This document shows positions 42,001 to 50,499 of a DNA stretch of 64,000 nucleotides, one piece after another. The stretch is from contig NC_087385.1 of NCBI RefSeq assembly GCF_963675165.1, forward strand, positions 1,984,501-2,048,500. The letters run 5' to 3'. The notes beneath the pieces were generated by a model. That model had not been told where the DNA came from. It saw nothing but the letters and a program-made list of their open reading frames with translations, and searched no databases. Each line of letters begins with the position of its first letter. Positions within the stretch are counted from its first letter, which is position 1. Both the position numbers and the translations under genes were made by a program. Origin of the DNA: Halichondria panicea (taxonomy: Eukaryota; Porifera; Demospongiae; Suberitida; Halichondriidae).

Positions 42001-45000
42001 TTACCTAAAATGATTTCCCACTACAACAACTTTTGGGGAAATATTTTCAAATAAAGTTGTAGCTTATTTATTCACCTACACAATGGTATCAGCACAATTT
42101 TTTAGAAATGTTCCAATCTTGAGATACATTTAAGTACAACTACTCACTCTGTGGTTAAATTTACTCTCAAAGCTGAAGGCACTGTATACTACTTGCCAGA
42201 GTCACACAGTGAGCCCTCTCCTGGTCTTTCACCGTCCTGGTCCATAGCGCTAGCGTCTAGGTCCATGTCCTCAGTCCCAGACAGTTCATCAGCGTCTGGC
42301 ATAAAGCTGGTAGCCTTTGGGAGGTATCCTACTATTCCCTTTCCTTCATAGGCACTGTCATCACCAGAGGAGACATCGCCATTGCTGTCCTCAAGCTGTT
42401 CAAGCACATCGGCACAAGTAAACAACCTAGCCATAGCTATAAACTTCGTGCGGTAAGATGCTAATGAAATTTTAACATAGCAACGTGGCTTGGAAATTTC
42501 TAGACTAAATTGCACGTGATTCTACAGCTCTTCCTCTATACAGGGATGTGCGTAGTTCGAGCTACTTCCTAAGTATCGCAGAATTAGAATTTCGCAAAAA
42601 AAGTCACTATTGCGGGCCACGATCGTGGCCGGTGGCGGTTAAAGGGTTAAAACAATCAATTTGAAAGCACATTGCAAATTATTTACCTCTTCTATAACAC
42701 TCTAATACTTTTGAGCGAAAGCAAAAACATGGCGAGAGGCAACACTCGTTTATTCATTATTAAATGTGTTTTACTAAATTGAAGTGAAGATATGTCTCTA
42801 AAGCCGGGCGAGGAGATTCTAGACAAGAAGTACATTGTAGCTATGGAAGGAGCCATTTACACTAAAGAAAATAGTGGCTGTGGTCAACGAGTAACCATAT
42901 AATATTAGTCCACTATATGAGTTTTTGCTAGTTTTGCAAAATTCCAGTAGCCTTACCCACTGCTGACTATGCAATAATAAAATTGCAGTAATGCCTCAGC
43001 AACAGAATAATGTCACTCCTGAGACCAGCAGCAAGGTAAGTATTTTTAACAGATTTTACCAATAACGTAGCAGCTGTGTTTTAGAGCCTTGCAGCTTCAA
43101 AAATTAACACTTAAGCTAATTACTAATTAATGATTAGCAGACATTTTATTATTGCCTTGACCTGGAAGTGTAATGTTTCCCCTCTGGGCATGAGTGCCCA
43201 TCCTCCCGGACCAAACGCTCGATTCAGAATACGCCTGTACTTGATCTCAGGGAGGTAGATCATCCCTAAGGTGTGTGTGTGCATGTGAGGAGAATGTGGT
43301 GGTCATGTGACAATACACTGGCAAACTGATCAAAGGCACCAACAATACAAGCCATTCTTGACTCAATAAAAACGATACAGCAAATTTTTTTCATAGCACA
43401 TCTCAACTTACTTCTTAAACCGTTTCCATTGAATACAAATTTAAGCTTGTCGAGTTTAACATTGGTAAAACATGTTCACTAACCATCTGCCTTGATCTCC
43501 ACGTCCTGCTCATTGACACCTGCTAGTAGGACACTAGTACACTTGTCTGGGAAAGATTGGGCTGATATACCATGGTACGGATCTTCAGTCGACTGCACAC
43601 TGTATTGATAGCAAATTCAAGTTAATTACTGTGCTTTTTTATCTGAAAATGCAGTTTTGAGTACTGGCTTTTTGGTGCCGTTTTTTCTGGTGCCGTTTGT
43701 GTCAAAAAATCTAAAAGTTATAAAATGGAGTCGACGTCATAAAGGTCAATGTTTTAAAAATGAGTCGACGTCATAAAGGTCGATGTTTTATAAAAGGAGT
43801 CGACGTCAAAAAGGTCGATGTTTACAAGAGTTGACATCATAAAGGTTGATGTTTTACCGTTTGTGTCAAAATTAATGTTATGAAATGGAGTCGACGTTAC
43901 AAAGGAGTTGATGTTTACCATAATAATCGTTACTATTCTGTGTTACCCGAGGCGCGCGTGGGTGGCCACGGGTATAGTAGTCTGTTGGTTTGTTTGTCAT
44001 GAGTATCTCTACTCACCTGGATGCCATAGCGCTGCGTTTGCAGCATAGATAGCCTTCACAGAACCAGGGTGTCATACAGGATTTTGAAGTAGAGGGGGGA
44101 AATGAGAAAAGTAACCAGAAAATGTTGCTAAAAAAAGGTCAACTGTTAATTCAATACCCAGCTATGGACACTCAGTCATAATTGAAAGGGGGGGGGGGGA
44201 TATCCTCCCTTTCCCCCCCCCCTGTATGACACCCTGACAACAGTATCTTGCTTTAAATAGTGGCAGATTTGAATGTTAAAGTTTCTTTGTCGAATAAAAG
44301 CGAGCAAAAGCTAAACTTTCCCGTTGACAGCTGCTAACTACACGCGGCGTTTATTCGAGATACCCTATGTAGTTACATTGTGAACTTTGCACATGGGTTA
44401 CTTACAGCTGAAGTGATCCTGTACCAGGAACAATGGAACAGGGTCACTAAAGTAGAAAACTAGAATTATCTAGCTCCGCTGACTACGTATTTGCAGCTGA
44501 AGTGATCCTGTACCAGGAACAATAGAATAGTAAAAAGCTAAAAGTGTGACTGGTTGCTGGATCCTATATACTCCAGCCTGGCAGGAGCCATGCCTCTCTA
44601 GCTCTAAGCCTAATTAAGACTCCAGGCTTCTTTGCTGTGATCCCAGTCCACAGTGCATGTCTCATGTGACATGTACCACTCAATGTTTCAGCATGCCTCC
44701 AGTGTTCAGCTATTGAGTTGCTGTGCTGGTCATACATGCTACATGCATGCACTGCATTATCTTTATTATCATGTCACCAGCTGAGGGTTTGCACTTTAGT
44801 GCCCTAGTTTTGTAGTAAGTCGACCTTTACTAATTTCAACTGGAGCCGGAGTCAAGTCAGTGTAGGGCTAAGAGGAGTGGTGCTGCACAGGGCAGGCTGA
44901 CCTTAGTTCATTAAGGTTACTCATTGGGTTTCTCCAGTCTGTTCCGTGCAGCACACCTCGGCTCCAGCTTCCTACACCATAGGTGCCAACTGTCCCAGAA

Positions 45001-46371
45001 TTAGCATCACTGTCCCTTGTCCCAAAAGTAAATTTACATCAGATATCCCGGGTTGCTGCTCCTGAGTTTGTACCAGGCCGCATTAAAATACGGCCTGCAT
45101 GGTACCTATTGCATGGGTGATAGTGCACATGTTCAAATTACCCAGAATATGGGTAATCGTACTGCAAACGTAAAATGTTAGTAAATTATACCGGACATTA
45201 GTCCGTTCACTAAGAATATGTTCCGTAATACTTTATCTCCATAATTGAGTTCCGTGAAGCTGTGGCTTATGCTGTCTATTACGTTGGTCTACAAGTGCTT
45301 GAACTCTAGTTTTAAGACAAAAGAGACTCTCATCTACGTCTAGGATGGTCCTATAGCCAGGTTGTCTTCGCAAGTAGCAGTTTAAGGCACCATACACTTC
45401 CCATAGCCTTTACAGATCCAAGGTAAGACATCCTGACCATACAACCGTCATAGAGGTAGATGAGAGCCTCTTCTGGCTTCAGACTAGTGTGAAAGCCTTC
45501 TGGAACAACGCAATAGAGCGCTAAGCTGAGTACATAGATACAAAATAGATGAGAGAAAGAAAAAAGTGGATTCCCCAGATTCTGGAGAATAACTAACACA
45601 TGCGCACTATCACCATGCGCACTATCACCATGCAATAGGTACCAGGCCGTATTTTAATCGGCCTGGAATTGAGGCTACTGAGGGTTACTATAGTCCAATA
45701 AAGCCTGGAAAAGCTTGGAAACTCTGCTAGAATCTTAAAATGAACAGAAACACGAAGCCTAGCTAGCTCGATCAGCTAATAAGTGGGTGGGGATAACTTT
45801 ACTTGTGCAATTAATGATGACGTCATTATTGTTATGAGCACGCGCGCGCAGTGAGCTAGTGAAGCCACATTAGAGCTGAGCCCACAACAATTCCCATTTT
45901 TTTGCAGAACATGGAAGAATTAGGTATGAATTGTTGTCTTTGCACTGAAAAATCAGTGTTACGTGCTTTTCTCTCCTGTTTACCGTTAAAATCGTATTAG
46001 TAAAGGTCGACTTACTACAAAACACAGGCCTACTCTAATGTTAATGTTATGGTAAACTCGACTTATTTATAACATCGACTCCATTTCATAACATCGACTC
46101 TTTTTGGATTTGACACAAACGGCACCCCATACCACACACTTCTAGCTATTGCATGGATGGCACAAGATATATATACTATGCACAAACCACTTTTGTGTAT
46201 CACTGTATAACACAAGGAGATCTATACTTCATACTTGCTGATTTTTTTGTCTGTCTCCTCTTCCTCCTGACTGCTACTGGTGGCTCTCCTGACTGCTACA
46301 GTCCTACTGCAGGATCGCAAGAAGGAAGCAGACAAAGATCTGTAAGCACTTCTGACCACGTGGGTAGCCAT
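36068..46371 (-). CDS. MGM101: Mgm101-like mitochondrial DNA repair/recombination protein
   Basis: Exons on the minus strand in transcript order: 46371-46235, 43599-43484, 43265-43162, 37094-36891, 36211-36068. All junctions are GT/AG and in phase; the product is 234 residues (yeast Mgm101 is 269). Mgm101 is a Rad52-like single-strand annealing protein that maintains mitochondrial DNA. Visible here: an N-terminal presequence rich in Arg/Ser and lacking acids ([20 protein letters not shown]), then the core motifs [62 protein letters not shown] and LWRRK near the end. The paired cysteines match the tandem Cys of the yeast protein. Introns 1 and 3 (2.6 and 6.1 kb) are mostly transposons. A TTTATT at about 35948 may be its poly(A) signal on this strand. 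The gene converges with the RNF213-like gene, with stop codons about 320 bases apart. Confidence 0.92.
36421..36823. mobile_element. TA-flanked MITE in Mgm101 intron 4
   Basis: CCGTATTTACTTGAATAAAC pairs with GTTTAATCGAGTAAATACGG; TA flanks both ends (36419-36420, 36824-36825). Interior AAACGCCC/GGGCGTTT motifs repeat in both orientations. It makes up 403 of the 679 bases of the intron. Confidence 0.8.
37464..37560. repeat. Truncated CAGGGTGTCATAC element
   Basis: CAGGGTGTCATACGGGG and the following GGGATATCCC match the left part of the element at 54106. The right terminus is not found, so the copy is truncated. It lies in Mgm101 intron 3. Confidence 0.55.
37789..38022. mobile_element. TA-flanked MITE, CCGTATAGCG family
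   Basis: CCGTATAGCGCGAAATTTTC pairs with GAAAATTTCACGCTATACGG; TA lies at 37787-37788 and 38023-38024. This is the best-preserved copy in the window and lies in Mgm101 intron 3. Confidence 0.85.
38093..38555. mobile_element. hAT-like foldback, GGAGGAGG family, with inner tandem repeats
   Basis: CGGAGGAGGGCGGACACGAT pairs with ATCGTGTCCTCCCTCCTCTGG; the arms extend to about 55 bases through TTAACC and AATTAGCTAATTA. AGTTGCAC flanks both sides (38085-38092, 38556-38563), an exact 8-base duplication. The middle holds imperfect tandem units around CCCAGGCACTCCTG. Confidence 0.85.
38938..39110 (+). repeat. Interspersed repeat, family C, interrupted by a Mutator-like element
   Basis: It starts at GAGGCGTAGCCGCACGAGGG and runs into TTTGTTCGCACAAACTTTG, then is cut by the element at 39111. 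Sequence after 40513 does not clearly continue the family. Confidence 0.6.
39111..40504. mobile_element. Mutator-like element with about 145-base terminal inverted repeats
   Basis: The left end TAGCCTCCTTCACAG and right end GAAGGAGGCTA open long, diverged inverted repeats reaching about 39246 on the left and starting near 40358 on the right. They share GGAGG then CAAAGAAAGAAA and CTAAGAAAAAGG blocks. The flanks are TCTTCTTGC at 39102-39110 and 40505-40513, a 9-base duplication typical of Mutator-type elements. The interior has no transposase frame, so it is non-autonomous. It sits in Mgm101 intron 3. Confidence 0.8.
40514..41298. other. Repeat-derived stretch in Mgm101 intron 3
   Basis: Positions 41020-41250 share landmarks (GCGCATGCGCGCTCA, AAGCCACAAA, CTTTGACAAAGGTTTGCTCC) with 16561-16670 and 22250-22580, so this is an unclassified repeat family. 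It continues beyond the piggyBac-type insertion. No gene is seen; the minus ORF at 40573-40887 is not protein-like. Confidence 0.45.
41299..42646 (-). mobile_element. Non-autonomous piggyBac-like element
   Basis: The ends are CCCTTTAACCGTCGG and, inverted, CCGGTGGCGGTTAAAGGG. TTAA lies exactly outside both (41295-41298, 42647-42650), the hallmark duplication of piggyBac elements. The 1,348-base element retains only an N-terminal transposase-like frame on the minus strand (42434-42189); the catalytic domain is missing. It is inserted in an older repeat in Mgm101 intron 3. Confidence 0.88.
42189..42434 (-). pseudogene. piggyBac transposase N-terminal remnant
   Basis: From the ATG at 42434 the frame gives 81 residues beginning [15 protein letters not shown], followed by an acidic, Ser/Asp-rich stretch ([24 protein letters not shown]). 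This resembles the start of many piggyBac transposases: a short hydrophobic segment then an acidic disordered region. The frame stops where the DDD catalytic domain should begin, matching an internal deletion. A function of the peptide alone is unlikely but cannot be excluded. Confidence 0.6.
42651..43161. other. Remainder of Mgm101 intron 3
   Basis: GGCGAGAGGCAACACTCG (about 42731) belongs to the repeat shared with 18860 and 22765. A short plus-strand frame starts at about 42793 ([16 protein letters not shown]) and a second ATG block before a GTAAGT donor at about 43035 ([15 protein letters not shown]). Neither is long enough to support a gene. Confidence 0.35.
43945..44815 (+). mobile_element. 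Helitron-like repeat copy, itself interrupted
   Basis: Starts TTACCCGAGGCGCGCG, ends at the hairpin GCACTTTAGTGC plus CCTAG followed by T. The element at 44065-44236 interrupts it. Inner landmarks match the copies at 25777. It is nested in the larger element of Mgm101 intron 1. Confidence 0.6.
44065..44236. mobile_element. CAGGGTGTCATACAGG element
   Basis: The ends CAGGGTGTCATACAGG and CCTGTATGACACCCTG are perfect inverted copies. Flanks AGAAC and ACAAC differ by one base, close to the 5-base duplication seen for the sister copy at 54106. G- and C-runs flank GGATATCC. Confidence 0.8.
45073..45666. mobile_element. Foldback element with CCAGGCCG ends
   Basis: The left CCAGGCCGCATTAAAATACG and right CGTATTTTAATCGGCCTGG ends are inverted copies. 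The pairing continues through GGTACCTATTGCATG and GGTGATAGTGC; the right arm carries an extra tandem ATCACCATGCGCACT unit. It is nested in the Mgm101 intron 1 element. Confidence 0.7.
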
Positions 46372-46584
46372 GATTCTGAATAAGGCACATCCAATTGCTC
46401 CTTTTTTGTTACCTCTTCCAAGCAGACCAAAAGTTCACATGCAAAATCTCCTCATATTCTGTGCTTTGGTAAGGTTTTACTATCTATGGTTCGAGTTCCT
46501 ATATAAATGTGTAGCCTACACAGTCACTGTAGCCTACCATAATTTATATGTATCCATTTTCTTACTGCAGGGGATTGCTGTGAA
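46372..46584. promoter_or_regulatory. Shared head-to-head region of Mgm101 and TMEM70-like genes
   Basis: Only 213 bases separate the Mgm101 start codon (minus) from the TMEM70-like start codon (plus). A CCAAT box lies at 46391-46395. A donor-like GGTAAGG at about 46468 and an acceptor CTTACTGCAG ending at 46570 suggest a short 5' UTR intron of the plus-strand gene. No TATA box is evident. A bidirectional promoter is inferred from spacing. Confidence 0.55.
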
Positions 46585-47418
46585 ATGTCCTGTGTGGTAA
46601 GAAACTTCTCCTCAAAACTTGGTCCTCTGAACTACGTACTCGGAAAGACCCTCCGTGTATCCTCTGGAGCTGCATGGTTCCCCCTACAATCTACAAATGC
46701 TCAAGTTGATTGTTTAACGAACACTTCTAAACGAAGATTGACATCGTTGTGCTCAACCAGCCATGTGGGTGTGTTGACTGCCCATCATGGTTCAATCCTA
46801 AGGACTAACGGCTGTTGCAAACCTCCCACCTATCAGCAGATGATCTTTAGTAGTACTACATCACGTCGATATTCAACCGAGCCCAGCCAAGACAACACAA
46901 ACACCTCGCACTCAAACGACTCCACATCAATCACTTCCAAGGATGCTAAAAGTTCTGATTTCGAACTGGTCTACACGGCACCACTAAAAGGAGCAGTTCG
47001 AGCAATCAAAATCTTCTCCCTCACCACAGCAGCAGCTGCCATGATAGGTGGTCCTGTCCTGGTCTGGATGGGTAATACTTCCGTACCCCTAGTCGGGCGA
47101 GTGATGATGAGCACTCTAGTCATGCTAGTGGGTTTTTCCACCACTGCACTCCTGCATTGGTTAGTGAAGGGCTACGTTATACAGATGTACTTCAATAAAA
47201 AGACCGATAAGATACAATTATACACACTGTCTATGATTGGACAAAAGAAACTTCACGAATTCGATATTTCCGACGCTAAACCTCCGAGTGCGACTGCGTT
47301 CAGCTCATTCCAAGCCCGAGGCAAGTCGTATTTTGTTCATGCGGAAGTTCTTGAAGATGATAAACTTATGTCTAGGCTATTAGGTGTGTATGCAGATATA
47401 GAAAGAACTGATATGTGA
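46585..47418 (+). CDS. TMEM70: TMEM70-like mitochondrial inner-membrane protein 1
   Basis: The single coding exon gives 277 residues. In vertebrates TMEM70 is an inner-membrane factor for assembly of ATP synthase (c-ring) and complex I. Visible here: a basic N-terminus, a likely presequence cleavage motif RRYSTEP (residues 94-100), then FELVYTAPL (126-134), which starts the TMEM70 core. Two membrane segments follow (about 140-162 and 172-194), then the matrix-side motif LVKGYVIQMYFNKKTD and a C-terminal part ending FSSFQARGKSYFVH. Length is close to human TMEM70. The ATG at 46585 lies just after a probable 5' UTR acceptor. It is the first of a tandem pair with the gene at 47682 and starts head to head with Mgm101. 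Confidence 0.88.
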   Translation: MSCVVRNFSSKLGPLNYVLGKTLRVSSGAAWFPLQSTNAQVDCLTNTSKRRLTSLCSTSHVGVLTAHHGSILRTNGCCKPPTYQQMIFSSTTSRRYSTEPSQDNTNTSHSNDSTSITSKDAKSSDFELVYTAPLKGAVRAIKIFSLTTAAAAMIGGPVLVWMGNTSVPLVGRVMMSTLVMLVGFSTTALLHWLVKGYVIQMYFNKKTDKIQLYTLSMIGQKKLHEFDISDAKPPSATAFSSFQARGKSYFVHAEVLEDDKLMSRLLGVYADIERTDM

Positions 47419-47681
47419 TGCTTTGAATTGTTAGACATTGTATGACACTCAATATCCTGGGCGCCACTGTCTTTATTGACCCTTAATTAATTGTTCAGGG
47501 TATCCTTATTCGGAAGATCTATAAGACTGTGTGTATTCAATTTTGATATCCCCTTTATATGAGTTGTAGAGGGAAGTAACTAATTAGTGGCTTCCTTTTC
47601 AGCCATCATACATACAGGTTTCATAATGGATTATACGATTTAGCCTTTGCTATAGCTAGTTTATTTTTTACAACAAGAATA
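47419..47681. other. Spacer between the two TMEM70-like genes
   Basis: This 263-base spacer is the 3' flank of gene 1 and the 5' flank of gene 2. No feature is supported beyond AT-rich sequence; no canonical AATAAA was found for the upstream gene. Confidence 0.4.
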
Positions 47682-48449
47682 ATGATGGCTGTTAGAATGT
47701 CAATGCTGTCTTCTCACTACAGAAGAAACCTCTTCCCTGTAAGTCATGTTCGTCTATTGTGTAGTTTTGCTATGAGACCGAATCCACGGGAAATGCCTGA
47801 GGAAAGAATTCATCTTAAGATTGGCACTCACCCACATCACGCAACAACTAGCCTCTCAAGTTCGATGTGCTTCAAAGGTGTCAGACTAGTCACACTTGGC
47901 ACTAACATGTCAAGACACTATTCAACTGAGCCAAAAACAACTGACAGTTCACATACTCTGGTACCTAAGAACGGAGCAGGTGAATACGAGTTGGTCTACA
48001 CAGCACCGCTGAGTAGACTCTTTACTATAGGATTAGGATTGCATATGGTCGGTGGTTCTGCTGTTTTAGTTGGTGTAGTGTTCACCCCCATCTATACAAT
48101 ATGTGCAGACCTGAAGAGCTTGTCCGTACTGATTTTGTGTGGTTCGCTGTATGTGGCTACAAAGATACTGACTGAAAGGTACATAACACAGCTCCACTAC
48201 AACAAGAGCACGGAGATGGTTAAGATACTCACAACACCAATAATGCTACTTGATTCGTTCAAACTTTTCCAGTTCAAAAGTTCGCACAGAGTGTGTGAGT
48301 TTAACATTTCAGAAGCAAAGCCAGCTGCTAGTGATGTGTTTAGTTCATTCGAAGCGAAGGAACAACTGTATTTCATTCACACTGATACCTTTCAAGATAA
48401 GCAGCTACTATCGAGGCTTGGTGTATTACACAATCAAAAACACTCCTAA
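47682..48449 (+). CDS. TMEM70: TMEM70-like mitochondrial inner-membrane protein 2
   Basis: An intronless 255-residue paralogue of the gene 264 bases upstream. Shared landmarks in order: RHYSTEP (78-84; RRYSTEP in gene 1), YELVYTAPL (102-110), two hydrophobic segments (about 115-140 and 147-162), a basic membrane-exit motif (ERYITQLHYNKSTE), EFNISEAKP and FSSFEAKEQLYFIH, then LLSRLGV. It carries about 14 extra residues before EFNIS (LLDSFKLFQFKSSH region). The second ATG, two codons in, is an equally likely start. The regions between motifs are strongly diverged, so the duplication is old or one copy evolved fast. A tandem AATAAAATAAA at about 48627 is the likely poly(A) signal. Confidence 0.85.
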   Translation: MMAVRMSMLSSHYRRNLFPVSHVRLLCSFAMRPNPREMPEERIHLKIGTHPHHATTSLSSSMCFKGVRLVTLGTNMSRHYSTEPKTTDSSHTLVPKNGAGEYELVYTAPLSRLFTIGLGLHMVGGSAVLVGVVFTPIYTICADLKSLSVLILCGSLYVATKILTERYITQLHYNKSTEMVKILTTPIMLLDSFKLFQFKSSHRVCEFNISEAKPAASDVFSSFEAKEQLYFIHTDTFQDKQLLSRLGVLHNQKHS

Positions 48450-48724
48450 ACAATTATCATGCATCAAAGAAAATGTCGTATAACATGTGACTTGTGTGCA
48501 TGCATAATATTCAACCAATATTGTTTTCATTTTTGTACACATAATACATGCATGTACGTACATGTACATGTATGGCCAACCGACTTTAGACTGTGCAAAT
48601 CTTTTATATAAAAGTCATGGGTGTGAATAAAATAAAACCAGGCATAAAAATCATGGAAAGTGAACATAAAACCTATATTTGGAGTCAATCTTCAGATACA
48701 AAAAACACACCAGTCAGACGCAGC

Positions 48725-50362
48725 TCAGATGCCTAACACAATGGGTTCCTCAGAGTCTGCTCTCGATAGGCTGTCACCAGCAGCCGAGTCATTGGACCTG
48801 CACGGGATACAAAGGAGGGGGAGGGGAAGGGGGGAGTATCAAGGACTTAGGATAGACAACTTGTCATAGATATACTTAAATACAATGGATGCATGTACAT
48901 GTAGAAGACAGAGAAAACTAGGTGATAGCTTGTAGCATGATTGATGACAGTTCAGTAAAACAACAATGCTCTTGTACAAAGGGTTGTGCTACTACAAGCA
49001 AGAACTGCCTCGAGCACTTGCTAAAAACAAGGTAATATGCTGTATGGCTACATGTAAGCTGCTGCACAAAAACAATCACTTTCTATATAAAGTGAAAACT
49101 GTCAATAACACACTACCAATACATGTAAACTAACATACAGTAGTACATGTACCTTCCAAACGTACATAAAACGCAGCACTAAATTAATTGCGACTCTCTG
49201 ACATTGTACAACGACCGACTTGTAGTGAGTATTGAACTGAAACCCATAACGTTCAACAGGTTTAAACGGTAGGTATAAAAATAGACGGACATAGGCTGAC
49301 AATGACACGTGAACGCTCGTATAATTTACGCAGTGTTTTATCACAACAATTAGAGTGTTTATCTAGTAAAAACGGTACGTACAAATCACCAGTTTTCCAG
49401 AAACTAAAACACACACCCTATAATACTAAATAAGTGTGTGAATCAATCAACTCACTGCACATAATATGCTCCATGTTCCGACGAGGCCATTGCTCCCTTG
49501 ACGTATCGCACTGAATAGTTGGCTCCATCCTCACTCTCTCCTCTGTTTAGCCGATCTTCCTGCCAATTGCTTTTAAAAAATCGTAACAGTCTTTCAGATC
49601 TTGATATGTGCTCAGGGAGGGACAACAATTCTGTAACGTAGTCGTGAATTTGAGGTTGTCTCTCGACTGCAAGATCATAAGTGGTTTTCTTAAATATTTT
49701 TTTGCCGGGTAGGTATGGGATTGTTCTAGTATTTCCTTTGTTGCCTCCTTCGACAGGAAACTCTACAAGTAGGGAGCATTGGAAGTCAAAGAACTCGCTG
49801 TAGCTGCGATAAGAGGTCGATGACGTTCCATCAGACCATTTTATTTCGATTTTGTACACAAATCTGTATAATTAATTAATAATTATGTGGACGTACGTAA
49901 TAGTTATGAGGGTGTATACGTTTATAGTTGATGAATGAACACTTTCGTGTTAAAGCTTCAAGGAATAACTTTCGCTGGACACTTGTTTTGTTTGTATTAT
50001 AAAGGTACGTACTCTAAAGCTAGCTAAGTCTACACAGTATATAAAACAGAAGCAGTACATCGACTTCCTCATGGCTTTTAGAGCTGTGTATAGTATGTGA
50101 AACCTATAGAAAATGCATGATGACAAATACACGTACATAGAAATGGTAGGAGCCAGACAGATGCTTACCTCTTGGGCTCTGACATTCTAGAAAGAACTTC
50201 GGTGACCTCTCCTGCCTCGACGTGGGGCGGGTGAAGCTGGGCCATTCCCTCCAGAGAGGAGCTAGAGGAGAGCAGGTGCCCTCTGTGTTTGGGCCTTCTT
50301 CTACTGAGGCTGAGACTGAGAGTCCGTACCTTCCGTGTCAGAGAGTTAGTATTCATGATCAC
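48725..50362 (-). CDS. PX-domain protein, p47phox/TKS type, no SH3 domains
   Basis: Exons on the minus strand in transcript order: 50362-50169, 49863-49456, 48797-48725; junctions are in phase and the product is 224 residues. PX domains bind membrane phosphoinositides. The domain runs from about residue 50 to 165: FVYKIEIKWSDGT, then SYRSYSEFFDFQ with the conserved Arg of the phosphoinositide pocket, FPVEGG, IPYLPGKK and LPEHISRSERLLRFF. This pattern is closest to p47phox, NOXO1 and SH3PXD2 (TKS) PX domains, which assemble NADPH oxidases or invadopodia. Those proteins continue with SH3 domains. Here the PX is followed by about 30 residues and a short acidic tail (ADSEEPIVLGI). It starts head to head with TONSL and converges with the second TMEM70-like gene. 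Confidence 0.82.
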
Positions 50363-50499
50363 AAAGTGATAAACAAGCCCTCAATTAGGTGGCAGACATC
50401 AGACACACCCCTTTCCTTCTGATTGACCACATGGACTGGAAAAAGACTGCAGCTGTGTAAACTTCTGCTAAGAGTCTGTTACCTTGAGTTTGTGCTGTG
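50363..50499. promoter_or_regulatory. Shared head-to-head region of the PX gene and TONSL
   Basis: Start codons of the PX gene (minus) and TONSL (plus) lie 137 bases apart, so the two promoters must overlap unless 5' UTR exons lie further away. No TATA box is obvious. The bidirectional promoter is inferred from spacing only. Confidence 0.5.

Larger units (their letters stand above)
43689..46126. mobile_element. 2.4 kb inverted-repeat element filling Mgm101 intron 1
   Basis: GGTGCCGTTTGTGTCAAA on the left pairs with TTTGACACAAACGGCACC minus two bases on the right. Both subterminal regions carry repeats of GGAGTCGACGTCATAAAGG and related GTCGA units. The element occupies 2,438 of the 2,635 bases of the intron and is itself invaded by a Helitron-like copy (about 43945-44815) and an element at 45073-45666. 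No transposase frame is visible. A target duplication was not recognised; a second GGTGCCG lies 17 bases outside the left end. Confidence 0.7.

Noticed and set aside
45351..45635. 94-codon minus ORF
   Set aside because: Its N-terminus is the tandem ATCACCATGCGCACT arm of a foldback element; not a gene.
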